Below are positions 15,628 to 23,846 of a DNA stretch of 38,269 bases, one piece after another. Source of the stretch: Acidobacteriaceae bacterium (GTDB taxonomy: Bacteria > Acidobacteriota > Terriglobia > Terriglobales > Acidobacteriaceae); NCBI GenBank assembly GCA_025357215.1, contig JANXPR010000234.1, positions 1 to 38,269 on the forward strand. The letters run 5' to 3'. The position numbers were made by a program, and so were the translations under genes. Numbering within the stretch: the first letter of the stretch is position 1; each line of letters begins with the position of its first letter. The notes beneath the pieces are model-generated. The model made no database searches. It saw nothing but the letters and a program-made list of their open reading frames with translations, and was not told where the DNA came from.

Positions 15628-16620
15628 ATGAAAAAGGCATTCCTCCTTTTCCTGCTCACGTTTGCTGCGGTTGCTTATTCGCAAACCCCGCCGCCAGTTT
15701 CCACGTTCTCCATTGTTGCCATTGATCCTCAAAACGGCGATCTCGGGATTGCCGTGGCCTCGCGATATTTCTCCGTGGGCTCCGTCGTTCCGTGGGCCAT
15801 GGCGGACGTGGGCGCAGTGGCCACGCAGGCCAACGTCAACGTCGGCTACGGACAGCAAGCGATTGATCTGCTCCGTGCCGGCAAGACGGCTTCTGAAGTC
15901 CTGAAGAAGATCATGGAAGACGACAAGTTCGACGGCAAAGACGGACGCCAGGTGGCCATCGTCGACGCCAAGGGCAACGTCGCGGCATACACTGGCCCGA
16001 ATGCTCCCAAGTGGGCGGGCGATCGCCAGGGCAAAACGTGGTCTGCGCAAGGGAACATTCTTGTCGGACCGCAAGTGCCGGAGTCCATGGGCAAGGCGTT
16101 TGAAGGCACCAGCGGCGAGCTGGCGGAAAAACTCTTTGCGGCTTTGAAAGCGGGCGACGCAGCCGGTGGTGATGCGCGCGGCCGCCAGTCGGCTTCGATC
16201 TTAGTCGTCCGCAAACGCGGTGGCCGCAATTACAACAATGATCGCTACGTTTACATCAACGTGGACGACAGCACCGATCCCTTTGCTGAACTCCGCCGCC
16301 TGCTCGATCTGAATCTGGCTTACAACTACCTGGACGCGATGTACAAAGTGATGGAAGCAACGCCGCTCGATGCCAAGAAAGCACAGGCCGCGGGCGCTAA
16401 GGCCGTGAGTTACGCGCCGAACAACTATGGCGTCCACATGAATGTGGGTTTTGTGCATTATCTCGCCGGGGACAAAGAAGCTGCTCTTGCTGAATTCCTG
16501 AAGGCCAAAGCTTTGGGCCCCACCATATTCAACAAGGACTGGCAAGATGAAGCGCAGTACGGCCCCTTCAAGCCGATTCTGGTGGATACGCCTTTCTTAC
16601 AAAGGCTGTTCCCGATCTGA
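15628..16620 (+). CDS. Secreted DUF1028 (Ntn-hydrolase-like) protein
   Basis: The 330-residue product opens with a signal peptide (MKKAFLLFLLTFAAVAYS) and then STFSIVAIDPQNGDLGIAVASRYF, the DUF1028 signature. The domain continues to about residue 215 (AGGDARGRQSASILVV), after which a helical TPR-like tail extends to the C-terminus. DUF1028 has an Ntn-hydrolase-like fold; no substrate is established. Here the Thr/Ser of STFSIVA follows the leader closely, so signal cleavage and exposure of a nucleophile may be linked (inference). ATG 15628 is preferred: GAGGGA precedes it by about 8 nt. It follows DUF1634 by 34 bp, and the esterase gene begins 1 nt after its stop. Confidence 0.82.
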   Translation: MKKAFLLFLLTFAAVAYSQTPPPVSTFSIVAIDPQNGDLGIAVASRYFSVGSVVPWAMADVGAVATQANVNVGYGQQAIDLLRAGKTASEVLKKIMEDDKFDGKDGRQVAIVDAKGNVAAYTGPNAPKWAGDRQGKTWSAQGNILVGPQVPESMGKAFEGTSGELAEKLFAALKAGDAAGGDARGRQSASILVVRKRGGRNYNNDRYVYINVDDSTDPFAELRRLLDLNLAYNYLDAMYKVMEATPLDAKKAQAAGAKAVSYAPNNYGVHMNVGFVHYLAGDKEAALAEFLKAKALGPTIFNKDWQDEAQYGPFKPILVDTPFLQRLFPI

Positions 16621-16621
16621 A

Positions 16622-17581
16622 ATGGCTATAGCCAACGCTCCAACTCAGACTGCGCCGGACACGCATCCAGCGCCACGATCTGGCCCAAGTGTGCGCGGAC
16701 GAATTTTGGCGGGCATCGTCCGTTTGGTGGTTAAGCGGTGGCCCCGCAAAAGTCCGGAATCAGTCTTGCGCTGGTCGCGGTTGTTGTTTGATTTGCCCAG
16801 CTTTCTAAGCGTAGGGCGGACTCGCGGACTTACTTTGACTCAGGTGAATGAAGACGGTGTTCGCGGGGAATGGCTCACACCCGTGGGCTTGTCTCCCCAC
16901 ATTTTGCTTTTTCTGCATGGCGGCGGATACGTAAGTTGCTCGCCGCGCTCGCACCGTCCTATCACCGGAACGCTGGCCCGACTGCTGAAGCAAAGAGTTT
17001 TTTCGCTCGACCAGCGTCTGGCTCCGGAACATCCTTTTCCCGCAGCGGTGGACGACGCTTCGGCGGCTTATCAATGGCTCCTGAAAAAAGGGACCAGGCC
17101 GGATCAGATTTCTCTCGCCGGAGATTCCGGTGGCGGGCTGGTGGTCGCCACGCTGCTGCGGCTCCATCGCGAGAATGTGCCGCTGCCATCTTGTGCGGTT
17201 TGCCTTTGCCCGTGGGTGGACTTGACGGGCACCTTTGCCTATCGCAATGGCGATAGCTGCGCCATGTTCCGGCCGAGCGACATTTCCAACTTCGCGGGGC
17301 TCTATTTGAACGGCGCTCCGGCGGAAACCCCGGAAGCTTCGCCGCTGTTTGGCGACCTCACCGGGCTGCCTCCGTTGCTGATCCAGGTCAGTTCATCTGA
17401 GCTGCTGTTTGACGATGCCCGGCGTCTGCACGAGAAGGCCGGGCAATGCGGAGTCAAGAGCAAACTGAGCGCTTATCCCGGGCTGCCGCACGTTTGGCAT
17501 TTGGCTGTAGGCCTTATTCCTGAGGCGCTTGCAGCGCTTCGCGAAGAAGTAGAGTTCATCCGCGGCGAACAAAAGCCTTAG
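16622..17581 (+). CDS. Alpha/beta hydrolase, hormone-sensitive-lipase-type esterase
   Basis: The 319-residue protein carries the HSL-family oxyanion motif HGGGY (His99-Tyr103) and the nucleophile elbow GDSGGG (Ser169). A downstream SSSELLFDDA supplies the likely catalytic Asp and PHVWH the catalytic His. Such enzymes hydrolyse short- to medium-chain acyl esters. No signal peptide is seen, so it is probably cytoplasmic, with a basic amphipathic N-terminal region. The ATG lies 1 nt after the stop of the DUF1028 gene, so translation is coupled; the in-frame start at 16547 would run inside that gene and is unlikely. Last gene of the run. Confidence 0.85.
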   Translation: MAIANAPTQTAPDTHPAPRSGPSVRGRILAGIVRLVVKRWPRKSPESVLRWSRLLFDLPSFLSVGRTRGLTLTQVNEDGVRGEWLTPVGLSPHILLFLHGGGYVSCSPRSHRPITGTLARLLKQRVFSLDQRLAPEHPFPAAVDDASAAYQWLLKKGTRPDQISLAGDSGGGLVVATLLRLHRENVPLPSCAVCLCPWVDLTGTFAYRNGDSCAMFRPSDISNFAGLYLNGAPAETPEASPLFGDLTGLPPLLIQVSSSELLFDDARRLHEKAGQCGVKSKLSAYPGLPHVWHLAVGLIPEALAALREEVEFIRGEQKP

Positions 17582-17598
17582 TTCCGGGACCCTAAGTA

Positions 17599-17607
17599 TG
17601 CTATAAT
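17599..17607 (+). promoter_or_regulatory. Extended -10 promoter of the cold-shock gene
   Basis: TGCTATAAT (TG at 17599-17600, TATAAT at 17602-17607) with no convincing -35. It would give a 5' leader of about 110 nt before the cold-shock ATG, in keeping with long leaders of csp mRNAs. Confidence 0.5.
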
Positions 17608-17726
17608 CAGGCTGCGTTAGAAATTGAATTGTTGATCTTCTGCACAGCGACCAACCCTTCGCACCTGCCGAACATTTCGATATTTAATTCCAGCGTCAAA
17701 TCAAAACAATAGGAAAAAGAAACAAA

Positions 17727-17927
17727 ATGGAACAAGGAACAGTAAAGTGGTTCAACGCCGCCAAAGGCTTCGGCTTTATTTCACGTCAAAACGGTGAAGA
17801 TGTATTCGTGCATTTCTCCGCCATCCAGAGCAGCGGCTACCGCAGCCTGGAAGAGGGACAGGCCGTTGAATTCACGGTAACGAAAGGCCAGAAGGGCTGG
17901 CAGGCAGAGAACGTTCGTCCTCTCTAA
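17727..17927 (+). CDS. CspA-family cold-shock protein
   Basis: The 66-residue product is a single cold-shock domain. RNP1 is KGFGFISR and RNP2 is DVFVHFSAI, opened by [16 protein letters not shown]. These proteins bind single-stranded RNA and DNA and act as RNA chaperones during cold or growth transitions. Full family length, with nothing missing. AGGA at about 17710-17713 is a rather distant ribosome-binding site. The gene is monocistronic, with its own promoter, a long leader and a strong terminator about 100 bp downstream. Confidence 0.95.
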   Translation: MEQGTVKWFNAAKGFGFISRQNGEDVFVHFSAIQSSGYRSLEEGQAVEFTVTKGQKGWQAENVRPL

Positions 17928-18026
17928 TCGCCACGTGCCGCTCCGCGGTTGAGCGGGTTGAAAAACTTGACTCACCCTTGAGTGGAATCTGAAACATCGC
18001 TGCCGGGTTAAATCCTGGTGGCAACG
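17928..18026 (+). other. Structured 3' region of the cold-shock transcript
   Basis: Between stop and terminator lie three hairpins: CCGCTC/GAGCGG (17938-17943 with 17951-17956), ACTCA/TGAGT (17970-17974 with 17979-17983) and CCGGG/CCTGG (18003-18007 with 18014-18018, loop TTAAAT). They are bracketed by GCCA/TGGC (17930-17933 with 18019-18022). The outline is cloverleaf-like, but loop sizes do not fit a tRNA. Confidence 0.35.
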
Positions 18027-18053
18027 AAAAGCGGCCTTTGGGGCCGCTTTTTT
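18027..18053 (+). terminator. Rho-independent terminator after the cold-shock gene
   Basis: Perfect 10-bp stem AAAAGCGGCC / GGCCGCTTTT with a 5-nt loop, running into six T (18048-18053). Confidence 0.92.
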
Positions 18054-18138
18054 GTTGTTTGCTGCACACCTGCATCCGGCTTTACGATTGGTGCAGACTA
18101 AGTTGATCGGTTTTTGAAGAGAGTAAAACGTAAATCCC

Positions 18139-18309
18139 ATGCAAATTTTGATTTCCCTCATGCGCGGTCTGCATCTGTTCCTGGGCATCTCCCCACCGGA
18201 ACCAAAAAATGAAAAGTGGTTTGCGCTGGCATGGGTGGGGATACTGACCGCGATCGTCGGCGTGACGGTGCTCTTCACGGCGTTCATCGTTCCCTATGTG
18301 ATGAAGTAG
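18139..18309 (+). CDS. Small single-span membrane protein (56 aa)
   Basis: The ATG at 18139 opens a 56-codon frame to TAG 18307-18309. The protein has an amphipathic or hydrophobic start (MQILISLMRGLHLFLGI), a charged Pro/Glu/Lys turn (SPPEPKNEKW) and one membrane helix (FALAWVGILTAIVGVTVLFTAFIV). That arrangement is coherent for a real small inner-membrane protein. A purine-rich GAAGAGAG lies about 15-22 nt upstream, too far for a strong ribosome-binding site. It ends 2 bp from the stop of the convergent DUF362 gene. Function unknown. Confidence 0.6.
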   Translation: MQILISLMRGLHLFLGISPPEPKNEKWFALAWVGILTAIVGVTVLFTAFIVPYVMK

Positions 18310-18311
18310 TT

Positions 18312-19334
18312 TTACGCCGCTTTGGCCGGCGCTCCATCCAGCAATGCGCGGATCGGTTTGGCATACTCGGCGCTGTCTTTGTCGCCCGTCACCAGTTCAA
18401 TCTGCTTCGCGCTGCCTACGCCGATGCCCAACTGCACGGCGCGCGCAATCTGTTCCTGATCGAAGATTGCTCCTTGGCTGACTTCCGGAGTGGTGCCAAA
18501 GTAACGGAGCAGGGCCACGCCCACGGCGTCCACGGCTACACGGTCGGTTCCGGCAAGGATGATGTTGGCGTTGACCAGCTTGCCCTGGTCAGGGCCGCCG
18601 TTCACAAAAGCCTGCACGCCATCGAGCACGATCAAGTCAGGGTGATAACCGGCGTTGATTTCGGCGATCATGCGCCGCTGGTTAGGCGAGGAATGTAGCT
18701 CGCGCATGAAGTTGTAACTGTTGCCCGGCACCAGCTTGGCCGCGAAGCCGACGGAATTCTTGAGTGAAAGAGTAAAGTGTCCGCCATAGCGATGTGTCTT
18801 GAGGCAACACGTCTGCACCACGCCTCCGGCTTTGCGGACTACTTTGGGTAACGCAAAACCCTGTTGCCAGTGGCTGTCCGGATGTTTGAGCAGTTCCCAT
18901 TCGTCGGCGGCTAGATCGTCAAATACCACGACCCTGGCGTCCAGTTCCTTGCCCATTACGAACGCATGTTTCTTGTCCATGACTTCGCGCGTGTTGCCCA
19001 TGCCGCTGCGGTCGCCAATGGTGAGCGGTCCGGCGCCCATGGATTTCAGCTTACGCACCACGGAGGCGAGCGTGTCTTCATGCGTGGAGCCGGGAGTAGC
19101 GTCGGCGCTGTTGAAATTCGGCTTGATGAAGAGATCTTTGCCGCCGAATTTCCCAAGTCCCAACAGATCGATAGCGCGGCTGACTCCAGCCACACGGTCG
19201 GTGGTTTTCACAAAGGCCACTTGGGCCATCGCTCCCGGGGCGGGCGCAAACTCAAATGCTTTAAGCAGGGAAGGCGCAAGCAAAGCGGCGCTGCTTAGCG
19301 TGGATGCATCTTTGAGGAACCGTCTGCGATTCAT
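18312..19334 (-). CDS. Tat-exported DUF362-domain protein
   Basis: The 340-residue product has an N-terminal twin-arginine signal (MNRRRFLKDASTLSSAALLAPSL), so it is likely exported folded, perhaps with a cofactor. The body matches DUF362: DLFIKPNFNSADATPGSTHEDTL, LTIGDRSGMGNT, LKTHRYGGHFTLSLKNSVGF and LDGVQAFVNGGP. The family is of uncertain function. Some members are fused to ferredoxin domains, but I see no CxxCxxC cluster here. Start ATG 19334 fits the signal peptide. Convergent with the small membrane gene. Confidence 0.82.
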   Translation of the reverse strand: MNRRRFLKDASTLSSAALLAPSLLKAFEFAPAPGAMAQVAFVKTTDRVAGVSRAIDLLGLGKFGGKDLFIKPNFNSADATPGSTHEDTLASVVRKLKSMGAGPLTIGDRSGMGNTREVMDKKHAFVMGKELDARVVVFDDLAADEWELLKHPDSHWQQGFALPKVVRKAGGVVQTCCLKTHRYGGHFTLSLKNSVGFAAKLVPGNSYNFMRELHSSPNQRRMIAEINAGYHPDLIVLDGVQAFVNGGPDQGKLVNANIILAGTDRVAVDAVGVALLRYFGTTPEVSQGAIFDQEQIARAVQLGIGVGSAKQIELVTGDKDSAEYAKPIRALLDGAPAKAA

Positions 19335-19713
19335 GGAGTCACCTCGTCGAATGGAGTCAACTCAGTTTCCAGGCACGTTAATCACGTTAATAAGGACGGA
19401 TCGGAATTTGTTTCGTAATCCGCTCCGCCCCATTTGGAGTCTGCAAGGCTTATTGTGCTCCTATTCCCGCCGTCCTTGCCAGAGCTTTCCGTTGCGCTGC
19501 GAGATTATGCAAGCGCCAAGCTCTTGCCGTATCCTGAATAACGAACCTCCATGCGCGGACGCCACCGACTTACGGCCAAAGAACGCTACATTGCCGAGCG
19601 TGGGTGAGCGAAGCGAAAAGCGCCGCACAGTTTCAAAAGAGCCTCGGCTTTAGCCCTGCGGTTGCTGTAATGCATTTCTAAAAACGGTGTAGAAGCAGAA
19701 AGGGAACCCCCGA
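19335..19713. other. Intergenic region between divergent DUF362 and FTR-type genes
   Basis: No gene seen. Perfect 9-bp tandem CACGTTAAT at 19374-19382 and 19383-19391, about 40-55 bp upstream of the DUF362 start, could be an operator. Near 19642-19660 the GAGCCTCGGCTTTAGCCC wording resembles dispersed palindromic elements. AGGGA about 8 nt before 19714 is the next ribosome-binding site. Confidence 0.45.
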
Positions 19714-20139
<426 letters not shown>

Positions 20140-20164
20140 GACTTTATCTATTCAGATATTTAGA

Positions 20165-20409
20165 ACCTGTCATCCTGAGCCAAACGACGCTGCACGGCGT
20201 CGCGCAGTCGAAGGATCCCGTGAATATTTCTCAAATAATGGGTGTTACAGGGAGTTTTCACAAGGCACGCGTAGTTGGAGCGGGAGGCGAAAATCCGGTT
20301 GTTTGGTGAAAACTCCCTAAAGCATCTCCGCTGGCTCAAAAATCCTCGGGATGCTTCGACTTGCTCTCGCATCGCTCTGCTCGCTCGCGCGGCGCTCAGC
20401 ATGACAGGT
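20165..20409. repeat. Nested palindromic (MITE/REP-like) element
   Basis: Outer ends ACCTGTCAT (20165-20173) and ATGACAGGT (20401-20409) are perfect inverted repeats. The homology continues inward with gaps: TCCTGAGC against GCTCAGCA, and GCAGTCGAAGGATCCCG against CGGGATGCTTCGACTTGC. An inner perfect 13-bp inverted repeat, AGGGAGTTTTCAC (20249-20261) and GTGAAAACTCCCT (20306-20318), flanks 44 bp. The outer TGTCATCCTGAGC...GAAGGATC wording is, in my recall, common in environmental bacterial genomes. No transposase is encoded. The right end supplies the ATG of the next gene. Confidence 0.75.
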
Positions 20410-21279
20410 GTCCGGCGTTTGTTACATTGCGTCGCGATTTTCGCGCTGCTAGCAATCTCTTCGTGCTCCAGGTCGAGCCCGTCCAAGCCCGACCATCCGC
20501 GCCTTACCGTCGGCGTCACGCTGCGCGACGTTACGTTTCACAGCGCTGCACTGAATCGCGACATGACGTACCGCGTGATTCTTCCAACAAATGTGCCGGC
20601 TGGTGGGAAACGGCCGGCGATTTACTTGCTTCATGGTGGCGGCGAGAACTATCAAGCGTGGTCCAATGATTCTGATGTTGCCCGCTTTGCCGAAAAGGGC
20701 CTGATCCTGGTGATGCCGGAAGGCAATTCTTCTTACTACACCAACTCCGCGGACCATCCCCAAGACCGCTATGAAGACTACATTATCAACGATCTTATTG
20801 CCGACGCTGAGTCCAGATTCCCGATCGCACCCGGCCGGGAGAATCGAGCAATCATCGGCAACTCGATGGGCGGTTTCGGCGCGGTGAAACTTGCGCTCAA
20901 GCGTCCCGATCTTTTCGCGTTTGCCGCGGGCTTGAGTCCGGCGCTCGATGTTCCCAGCCGTCCGTTTTCCGTCAAGCGAGTTGACCAGTGGCGGCGCCAT
21001 GGTTCGATTTTCGGCGCGTGGGGAAGTCAGGCGCGGCATGGCAACGATCCCTACATACTTGCGCGATCCGCCGATCCTGCAAAAGTTCCATACATCTATC
21101 TTTCGTGCGGCGACAAAGAAGGTCTGCTTGCGGCAAACCGCAAATTCGCCGGACTCTTGGAACAGCGCCATTTTCGCTATGAATTCCGCGTCGCGCACGG
21201 CGGACATGACTGGAACCAGTGGAACGCGCAACTTGGCGGTGTCTTCGAACGAATGCAACAGATCAAATTGGAGCCATAA
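20401..21279 (+). CDS. Putative esterase lipoprotein (esterase D / PF00756-like)
   Basis: The 292-residue product starts MTGVRRLLHCVAIFALLAISSC, a lipoprotein signal whose lipobox (ISSC) puts the lipidated cysteine at residue 22. The alpha/beta-hydrolase body has YLLHGGGENYQAW (oxyanion region), the nucleophile elbow GNSMGGFGA (Ser155) and a late HGGHDWNQW (catalytic His), as in the esterase D / S-formylglutathione hydrolase / feruloyl esterase group. Its anchoring suggests action on acyl esters at the cell envelope. An in-frame start at 20275 would add residues encoded by the palindrome and spoil the signal peptide, so ATG 20401 is preferred, although no Shine-Dalgarno precedes it. Confidence 0.78.
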   Translation: MTGVRRLLHCVAIFALLAISSCSRSSPSKPDHPRLTVGVTLRDVTFHSAALNRDMTYRVILPTNVPAGGKRPAIYLLHGGGENYQAWSNDSDVARFAEKGLILVMPEGNSSYYTNSADHPQDRYEDYIINDLIADAESRFPIAPGRENRAIIGNSMGGFGAVKLALKRPDLFAFAAGLSPALDVPSRPFSVKRVDQWRRHGSIFGAWGSQARHGNDPYILARSADPAKVPYIYLSCGDKEGLLAANRKFAGLLEQRHFRYEFRVAHGGHDWNQWNAQLGGVFERMQQIKLEP

Positions 21280-21398
21280 GCACTCCCAGCCGCGACGCGG
21301 AGATGCCAGCGACCTGCCTCCATTTCACAGCCAGCAGGTGAGCCGAGTCACAGCTATTCATGATTGCTGGTGGGAACATCGGGGCAGAGGAACAATCC

Positions 21399-22262
21399 AT
21401 GTCCCGTCTTTCTCACAGACTCATTGTGTCGCTTGTCCTTGTTCTTTCCGCGGCCTTCGCGCATTCCCAGAATGACAAACCTGGGAGCAAGGACTATCCC
21501 GGCATCACCCGCATGCCCACTTACTACATCTATGGCGCCAGTGAAGCCAAGTTTGACGGATTTACTTTTCCCGTAACGGTGAACGGCAAAGAGACCGAGC
21601 AGCAAGTGGAAGGGCATCTCTACAAGTACCAGTATGTGCAAAAAGAAAATGCCGCGCCTACCAGCACGCTCCAGGTGATCCGCAACTATCAGAACGCCGT
21701 GAAAGCGGCCGGCGGCCAGGTGATGAATGATGCTTCTGGCGATAGCGGCTCCTGGCGCAACACCACGCTGCGCTTTATCAAGGGCGACAAGGAAGTCTGG
21801 ATACTGATTGAAGCGCGCAGTAACCACCACGATCTGACGATCGTGGAAAAGCAGGCCATGGCGCAAGAAGTGGCCATCAGCGCGGAAATTCTAGGCAATG
21901 ACTTGAACGCCGGCGGCCGAGTTGCAATCTATGGGATTTATTTCGACACCGGCAAGGCTGACGTGAAGCCGGAATCCGGGCCCGCACTGGTTGAGATTGC
22001 CAAACTGCTGAAGCAGAAGCCAACGCTGAAGGTTTTCATTGTCGGGCATACAGACATGGTGGGTGATACGGCGGCCAACATGAAACTCTCGCAGGCGCGC
22101 GCGCAGTCCGTGGCGAGCCTACTCACATCAAAATACGGAATCGCCGCCGCACGGCTCATTCCGTTCGGCAACGGACCCTACTCTCCGGTCGCTTCCAACA
22201 AAGCCGACGACGGACGTGCCAAGAACCGCCGGGTGGAACTGGTGGAGATGGCGACAAAGTAA
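21399..22262 (+). CDS. OmpA-family peptidoglycan-binding protein
   Basis: The 287-residue product has a signal peptide (MSRLSHRLIVSLVLVLSAAFAHS) and an N-terminal domain of about 150 residues that I do not recognise. A C-terminal OmpA-like domain (about residues 175-287) follows: GIYFDTGKADVKPES, LKVFIVGHTDMVGDTAANMKLS, QARAQSVASLL and KNRRVELVEM. OmpA domains bind diaminopimelate in peptidoglycan through the conserved Asp and Arg of these motifs. No membrane-spanning barrel is evident, so it is probably periplasmic. ATG 21399 has GAGG 8 nt upstream; the in-frame 21360 start would bury the signal. Confidence 0.85.
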   Translation: MSRLSHRLIVSLVLVLSAAFAHSQNDKPGSKDYPGITRMPTYYIYGASEAKFDGFTFPVTVNGKETEQQVEGHLYKYQYVQKENAAPTSTLQVIRNYQNAVKAAGGQVMNDASGDSGSWRNTTLRFIKGDKEVWILIEARSNHHDLTIVEKQAMAQEVAISAEILGNDLNAGGRVAIYGIYFDTGKADVKPESGPALVEIAKLLKQKPTLKVFIVGHTDMVGDTAANMKLSQARAQSVASLLTSKYGIAAARLIPFGNGPYSPVASNKADDGRAKNRRVELVEMATK

Positions 22263-22473
22263 TCGCTGCAATTTCGGCCAGCCGCAATGGCTTGTTATCG
22301 ACCAGAGGGCGTTTCCGCCCACTTTCCCGGCAGGATCGCCCAATTCCGTGTAGTATCGACTATAGCAAGTCAGTTGTCCTCGACTCGGATAGACAAAGTT
22401 TCCCGCTTTTTTGTCCTGCCTATTTCTGCTGAGAACAGCCAATCTACGCATCAAGAAAATCAAGGAGCAACAC

Positions 22474-22809
22474 GTGAAGAAGATTTACGTCGGCAATTTC
22501 TCATTCAGCATGTCAGAGCAGGAACTGCGGTCACTGTTCGAGCCTTTCGGCGCAATTGAAAGCGCAACCATCGCCACGGACCGTGATACCGGACGCTCGC
22601 GTGGTTTTGGCTTTGTGGCCATGACCAACGATGAAGAAGCGGAAAAAGCCATGACGGCTTTGAACGGCAAGGATTCCGGCGGACGCGCCCTGACCGTGAA
22701 TGAAGCCAAACCGCAGACGCCGCGCAGCGGCGGTGGCGGCGGATACGGCGGCAACAAAGGCGGCAATGATCGTGGTGGTCCGCGGCAGCGTCGCGAACCA
22801 CGTTGGTAA
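22474..22809 (+). CDS. RRM-domain RNA-binding protein (glycine-rich tail)
   Basis: The 111-residue product is one RNA-recognition motif: RNP2 KIYVGNFSF at residues 3-11 and RNP1 RGFGFVAM at about 44-51. A Gly/Arg-rich tail (GGGGGYGGNKGG, QRREPRW) follows. It resembles the small bacterial and cyanobacterial Rbp proteins, often cold-induced. Start is GTG 22474, supported by AAGGAG (22462-22467) with 6-nt spacing; the longer in-frame ATG at 22411 lacks such a site. The preceding 211 bp hold no gene and are probably its promoter and leader. Confidence 0.9.
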   Translation: MKKIYVGNFSFSMSEQELRSLFEPFGAIESATIATDRDTGRSRGFGFVAMTNDEEAEKAMTALNGKDSGGRALTVNEAKPQTPRSGGGGGYGGNKGGNDRGGPRQRREPRW

Positions 22810-22877
22810 AATTGAACGGCGTTTTAAGCGGTGTGCGGGGCACGGCGTCTCGCACACCAAGCGCCCAGGTGCCAAAT

Positions 22878-23279
22878 ATGGTTGTACCCCCCAACACTGA
22901 TAATTCGGCTGCCGGCCGGGCAGATAAGCATGGCGTCTTGTTTGCGGCACTCCGGAAGCTGTTGCGGCCGTATGAAAGTGAACTTTCCGTAAAAACGGAC
23001 AAACCCGGCAACTGCTATCTGGAAACCCGCTCGGCTAGCATGAATGGTCGCCGGCTGTTCTTTGCCGCCGCCAAGGTCAAGAAGAACTACGTGAGCTACT
23101 ACCTCACGCCGCTGTACATGTTTCCGGACCTGCTGCACTTGATTTCGCCCAAATTGCGGAAGGTGATGCAGGGCCAATCCTGTTTTAACCTGACTGTGGC
23201 TGACCAGGACTGCCTCAACGAGCTGGCGCAGCTGACTCAGGCCGGGTTCCAGAAGCTCAAGAACGAAGCTTTGCTATAG
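22878..23279 (+). CDS. Conserved hypothetical protein, possibly DUF1801-like
   Basis: The 133-residue product (from ATG 22878) contains VKTDKPGNCYLETRS, AKVKKNYVSYYLTPLYMFPDLL, MQGQSCFNLTVADQDCLNELAQLTQAGFQ and a helical C-terminus. The pattern of a small alpha/beta domain ending in Ser-Cys-Phe-Asn plus a helix recalls DUF1801/YdhG-like proteins, but I am not certain. An in-frame TTG at 22803 would extend it by 25 low-quality residues overlapping the RRM gene. It follows the RRM gene by 68 bp. A small TCTTGA-N6-TCAAGA dyad (23281-23298) lies just after its stop. Confidence 0.6.
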   Translation: MVVPPNTDNSAAGRADKHGVLFAALRKLLRPYESELSVKTDKPGNCYLETRSASMNGRRLFFAAAKVKKNYVSYYLTPLYMFPDLLHLISPKLRKVMQGQSCFNLTVADQDCLNELAQLTQAGFQKLKNEALL

Positions 23280-23457
23280 ATCTTGACCTTCCTCAAGATA
23301 GGGCCCAAAGCACCGGTTGCAGGGCAGTTGCCGCATTTTTTCGGGCGTCCCGAGGCAGTAGGGGCTGGCCCGAAGCGGACCGTTTGGACTTAGGCCAGGT
23401 GTGGCTTTTGGCCAACATCGTCCGGCACCAGATGTCAATATGCTGTAGAATAGATTC

Positions 23458-23652
23458 ATGTCCACACCGATTGACCAGAAAGCGGAATTGCTTGAGAAAA
23501 CCGCCGATTTTTACCGCCGCTCCATCGCAAATTACGGCCAATTTAGCAGGACCGAACGGAAACCACGAACCAAGAAACAGTTGGAAAACCGGCTGCAAAC
23601 CATCCTCAAGGAAATTGACACCTTGAAGACGAATCCCGTTCCCGTTCTGTAG
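23458..23652 (+). CDS. Small helical charged protein (64 aa), hypothetical
   Basis: The 64-codon frame starts MSTPIDQKAELLEKTADFYRRS and is rich in Lys, Glu and Arg, with heptad-like leucines at the end (QLENRLQTILKEIDTLK), suggesting two helices. There is no Shine-Dalgarno, but TAGAAT at 23446-23451 sits 6 nt before the ATG, as a leaderless gene would have. A 63-codon antisense ORF overlaps its first bases and ends in the previous gene; I judge it less likely. Function unknown. Confidence 0.45.
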   Translation: MSTPIDQKAELLEKTADFYRRSIANYGQFSRTERKPRTKKQLENRLQTILKEIDTLKTNPVPVL

Positions 23653-23846
23653 GCTTTCTGCTTCGCGTGTTAAGCAAGGTCGATCTGGGCGGCTCTGCGC
23701 TTGGAATTTGGTTCTGTACCGATTCAGATTTCCACCAAGCTGCATGAGTCCACCGGGCGAGCAATCGTTCCCGGATGTGTTGACCGGCGCAGCTTGTTCT
23801 AGCCGTGCCATGTATTTTCAGTTTTACTCTTTGCGAAAGGTAACTC

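Noticed and set aside
17928-18026. tRNA or tmRNA-like cloverleaf
   Set aside because: Loop sizes (4 and 6) and stem lengths do not fit a tRNA; no CCA and only a 4-bp closing stem.
23274-23465. 63-codon minus-strand ORF with Cys pairs near its end (CNRCF)
   Set aside because: Overlaps the stop of the preceding gene and the start of the small ORF at 23458; no ribosome-binding site and no recognised family. A zinc-ribbon peptide cannot be fully excluded.
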